A stretch of 64,000 nt of DNA, from NCBI GenBank assembly GCA_025558095.1, contig JAIVFI010000040.1, positions 412,667-476,666 on the forward strand. Direction: 5' to 3'. How positions within the stretch are numbered: the stretch's first letter is position 1; the number at the start of each line of letters is the position of its first letter. Positions 62,327-64,000 of the stretch are shown here, one piece after another. A program made the position numbers and the translations under genes. Below the pieces are notes generated by a model, which was not told the origin of the DNA, did no database searches, and saw nothing but the letters and a program-made list of their open reading frames with translations. The DNA is from Hyaloraphidium curvatum (lineage: Eukaryota > Monoblepharomycota > Hyaloraphidiomycetes > Hyaloraphidiales > Hyaloraphidiaceae).

Positions 62327-63425
62327 TCAGGGCGCCGGCGTCGGAGTGGGCGTCGGGCACCCCGGCTTCATCGCCTTGACGTCCCACTGCGTCCCGTTCG
62401 CGCTAAAGAGCCGGACCGTGACCGACCCGCTCACGTTGCCCAGCTGGATCGCGCCCATCGTGACCCCCGGCGGGGCGGTGCCTGCGCCGTTGATGCCCGG
62501 CGAGCCGAGCGAGCCGCCCGCCGCGTTGAACGTGTATGCGACGGGGAAGGCGTTGTCGTTGCGGACGCGGAAGAAGCCGGTGGGGCAGTCGGACGTCATG
62601 CGGAGGCCGGAGAACACGGGCGTCGTGGTGGTGATGGGGGAGGCCGGCCTCGTGGTGGAGGCGGTGAAGGTCGTTAGCGTGGGCCTGGTTGAGGTTGCGG
62701 AGGTGCTTGAACGCGGCGCCGGCGGAGGGGGCGGCGGAGCGGGAGCAGGAGCGGGAGCGGGAGCAACGCCCGAGCTGAGGCATCGGCACTATGGGACGGT
62801 GGGGTCAGATTGGATGAAGCCGCGATTGCTAGGGGGCATGGCCCACCTGGCCGGTCGACCAGTCGGCCTGGAACGAGCCGAGCTGGCGCCGCAGGAGCGT
62901 GTGCCGCACCCGGCCGTCGGCACCATGGGGCTCCACACTGACGTAGTACCGAGCCGCCGATCCGTCCTGCTCCAGCACGACGCCGGCCTCGTCCGCGCCG
63001 GAGGGGGAAAAGAGGAAGTCCGTCTCGGCGGCCCAGCCGCTGCGATAGGCCACGCAGAACCGGAGGGCCACGGCGGCGCCGGGCTCCACGGGCTCTGCGC
63101 CGCGCGACGGCTCGATGCGGTACCGGGCGGCGCCGTTGCGTTCGCGGGGCATCGGGGCGACAGTGCCCCCCGCGAGCGACAGCAGCTCGGGCGCGGGGCC
63201 GGCCGGGGCGGAGAGCGACAGAGTGCCCCGCCACGAGGCGGGCACCATCGCTTCATCGTTGCGGAGGGAGAGCGTCGAGCACTGCTTCCATCGCGCCCGG
63301 CCGTGCGGAACCGGGCCCCCTTCGGCCGAAATGGCGGTGCGCGCAGGCCACGACACGGACGCCGCCGCCGCCGCGAGGGCGGGCAGCCCCGCCAAGAGGA
63401 GAAGTTGGAGCAGGGCTCTGCGCAT
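62327..63425 (-). CDS. Secreted protein with mucin-like linker
   Basis: Exons complement(62847-63425) and complement(62327-62788) join in phase 0 (58-bp GTGGGC...CATAG intron), giving 346 residues. A signal peptide (MRRALLQLLLLAGLPALAAA) precedes a beta-rich N-terminal domain (CSTLSLRNDEAMVPASWRGTLSL, VALRFCVAYRSGWAAETDFLF, RYYVSVEPHG) that resembles small secreted carbohydrate-binding or expansin-like sandwiches. A Pro/Ala then Ser/Thr-rich linker follows, then a second beta domain of the same style (CPTGFFRVRNDNAFPVAYTFN, VSGSVTVRLFSANGTQWDVKA) and a PTPTPTPAP tail. Two similar sandwiches joined by a linker suggest a cell-wall or adhesive role. The family is not firmly recognised. Confidence 0.75.
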
Positions 63426-63838
63426 CGCGGGACCGGCGCGGCGCTGCCGGGGCGAGAGCGGGGGCCGGGGGGGATGCGGCATCGGCATCGGAATGGGCGC
63501 AGCACCCGCCGGCGATCGTCACCTGGCATTGCGCAGGAACATGGGCACAGCGGAGGATGGAGGCCGACCGCGTTGGAAGCTGGCAGTGTATCGTCGGGGC
63601 AATACCGCCCGACGGCCGCGGTTAGGGTCGCGTGGCAGGTGCATGCCGGGCAGAGGCTGCACGAAGTGCCGTCCCTCGATGACGTAGCCGCCAGTCCCTG
63701 TTCCCTGCAACCGCCAAAGAACGCAGCTCAGAGGCGCCCAGGCCGGCCGGTCTCCCATCAAAAACGCCGTAGCTCGTCATTCGAACGCTGTCGGCGGGTT
63801 GCTGTTAGGCAGCACGCCTCTCCTTGGGCATGAAACGA
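63426..63838. other. Subtelomeric spacer, no gene seen
   Basis: About 410 bp between the last gene and the telomere array. It has no coding signal or repeat that I could recognise. Confidence 0.5.
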
Positions 63839-64000
63839 TAGGTTAGGTTAGGTTAGGTTAGGTTAGGTTAGGTTAGGTTAGGTTAGGTTAGGTTAGGTTA
63901 GGTTAGGTTAGGTTAGGTAGGTTAGGTTAGGTTAGGTTAGGTTAGGTTAGGTTAGGTTAGGTTAGGTTAGGTTAGGGTTAGGTTAGGTTAGGTTAGGTTA
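63839..64000 (+). repeat. Telomere: about 32 units of TTAGG
   Basis: An uninterrupted array of the pentamer TTAGG runs to the window end, G-rich strand 5'-to-3' outward, as expected at a right chromosome end. Two irregular units occur: a TAGG near 63917 and a TTAGGG near 63972. The array may continue past the window. Confidence 0.95.

Noticed and set aside
1-64000. CRISPR arrays, bacterial operons and ribosome binding sites
   Set aside because: No spaced repeats of that kind; the spliceosomal introns and telomere show a eukaryotic nuclear chromosome.
1-64000. tRNA or rRNA genes
   Set aside because: No tRNA A/B-box arrangement or rRNA core sequence was recognised by eye; a covariance-model scan would be decisive.

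Overview
The window looks like the right-hand end of a chromosome from a very GC-rich fungus. The last 162 bases are a telomeric array of TTAGG units. Inland of it, genes are densely packed and split by many short introns (about 48-90 bp, mostly GTGNG...AG). Two genes carry the fungal Zn2Cys6 DNA-binding motif. Several other traits are unusual in Dikarya: an EGF/CBM14-type secreted protein, a receptor-like kinase, a paraoxonase-like protein and a pentanucleotide telomere. An early-diverging, chytrid-grade fungus would fit, but that placement is inference. All splice models below were read by eye from frame, phase and GT/AG sites; no transcript or database evidence was available.

Layout. 0.5-3.3 kb: class-II glutamine amidotransferase and an SDR oxidoreductase. 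3.8-8.8 kb: a secreted EGF/chitin-binding-like protein, two tandem CsbD-like stress genes and a secreted, probably GPI-anchored protein. 9-15.9 kb (all minus strand): a 2OG-Fe(II) oxygenase, a plant-type ferredoxin, a receptor-like kinase sharing the ectodomain of the GPI-type protein, a broken F-box paralogue and two small genes with ubiquitin-like/Crinkler-like domains. 16-17.2 kb is decayed. 17.2-23 kb: a regulator-like protein with an RVxF motif, a multi-pass membrane protein and a lipid-anchored protein. 23.5-28.4 kb: an acyl-CoA carboxyltransferase divergent from an enoyl-CoA hydratase, then an F-box protein.

29-42.4 kb: a secreted Cys-rich protein, a paraoxonase-like membrane protein, a large AlkB-type dioxygenase, a ThDP decarboxylase with an internal 203-bp tandem duplication, a VOC protein, a beta-lactamase-fold hydrolase, a large secreted protein and a D-erythronate-dehydrogenase-like enzyme. 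42.8-51 kb: two neighbouring Zn2Cys6 regulators, then ornithine aminotransferase. A 1,097-bp tandem duplication there has fused the aminotransferase 5' end to the regulator 3' end. 51-63.4 kb: a coiled-coil protein, a Golgi-type sulfotransferase, a two-TM membrane protein, a protein kinase, a second RVxF regulator-like protein and a secreted protein with a mucin-like linker.

I see no single biosynthetic cluster. The strongest themes are cell-surface and secreted proteins, regulators, small-molecule catabolism, and very recent subtelomeric duplications that leave chimeras and broken paralogues.
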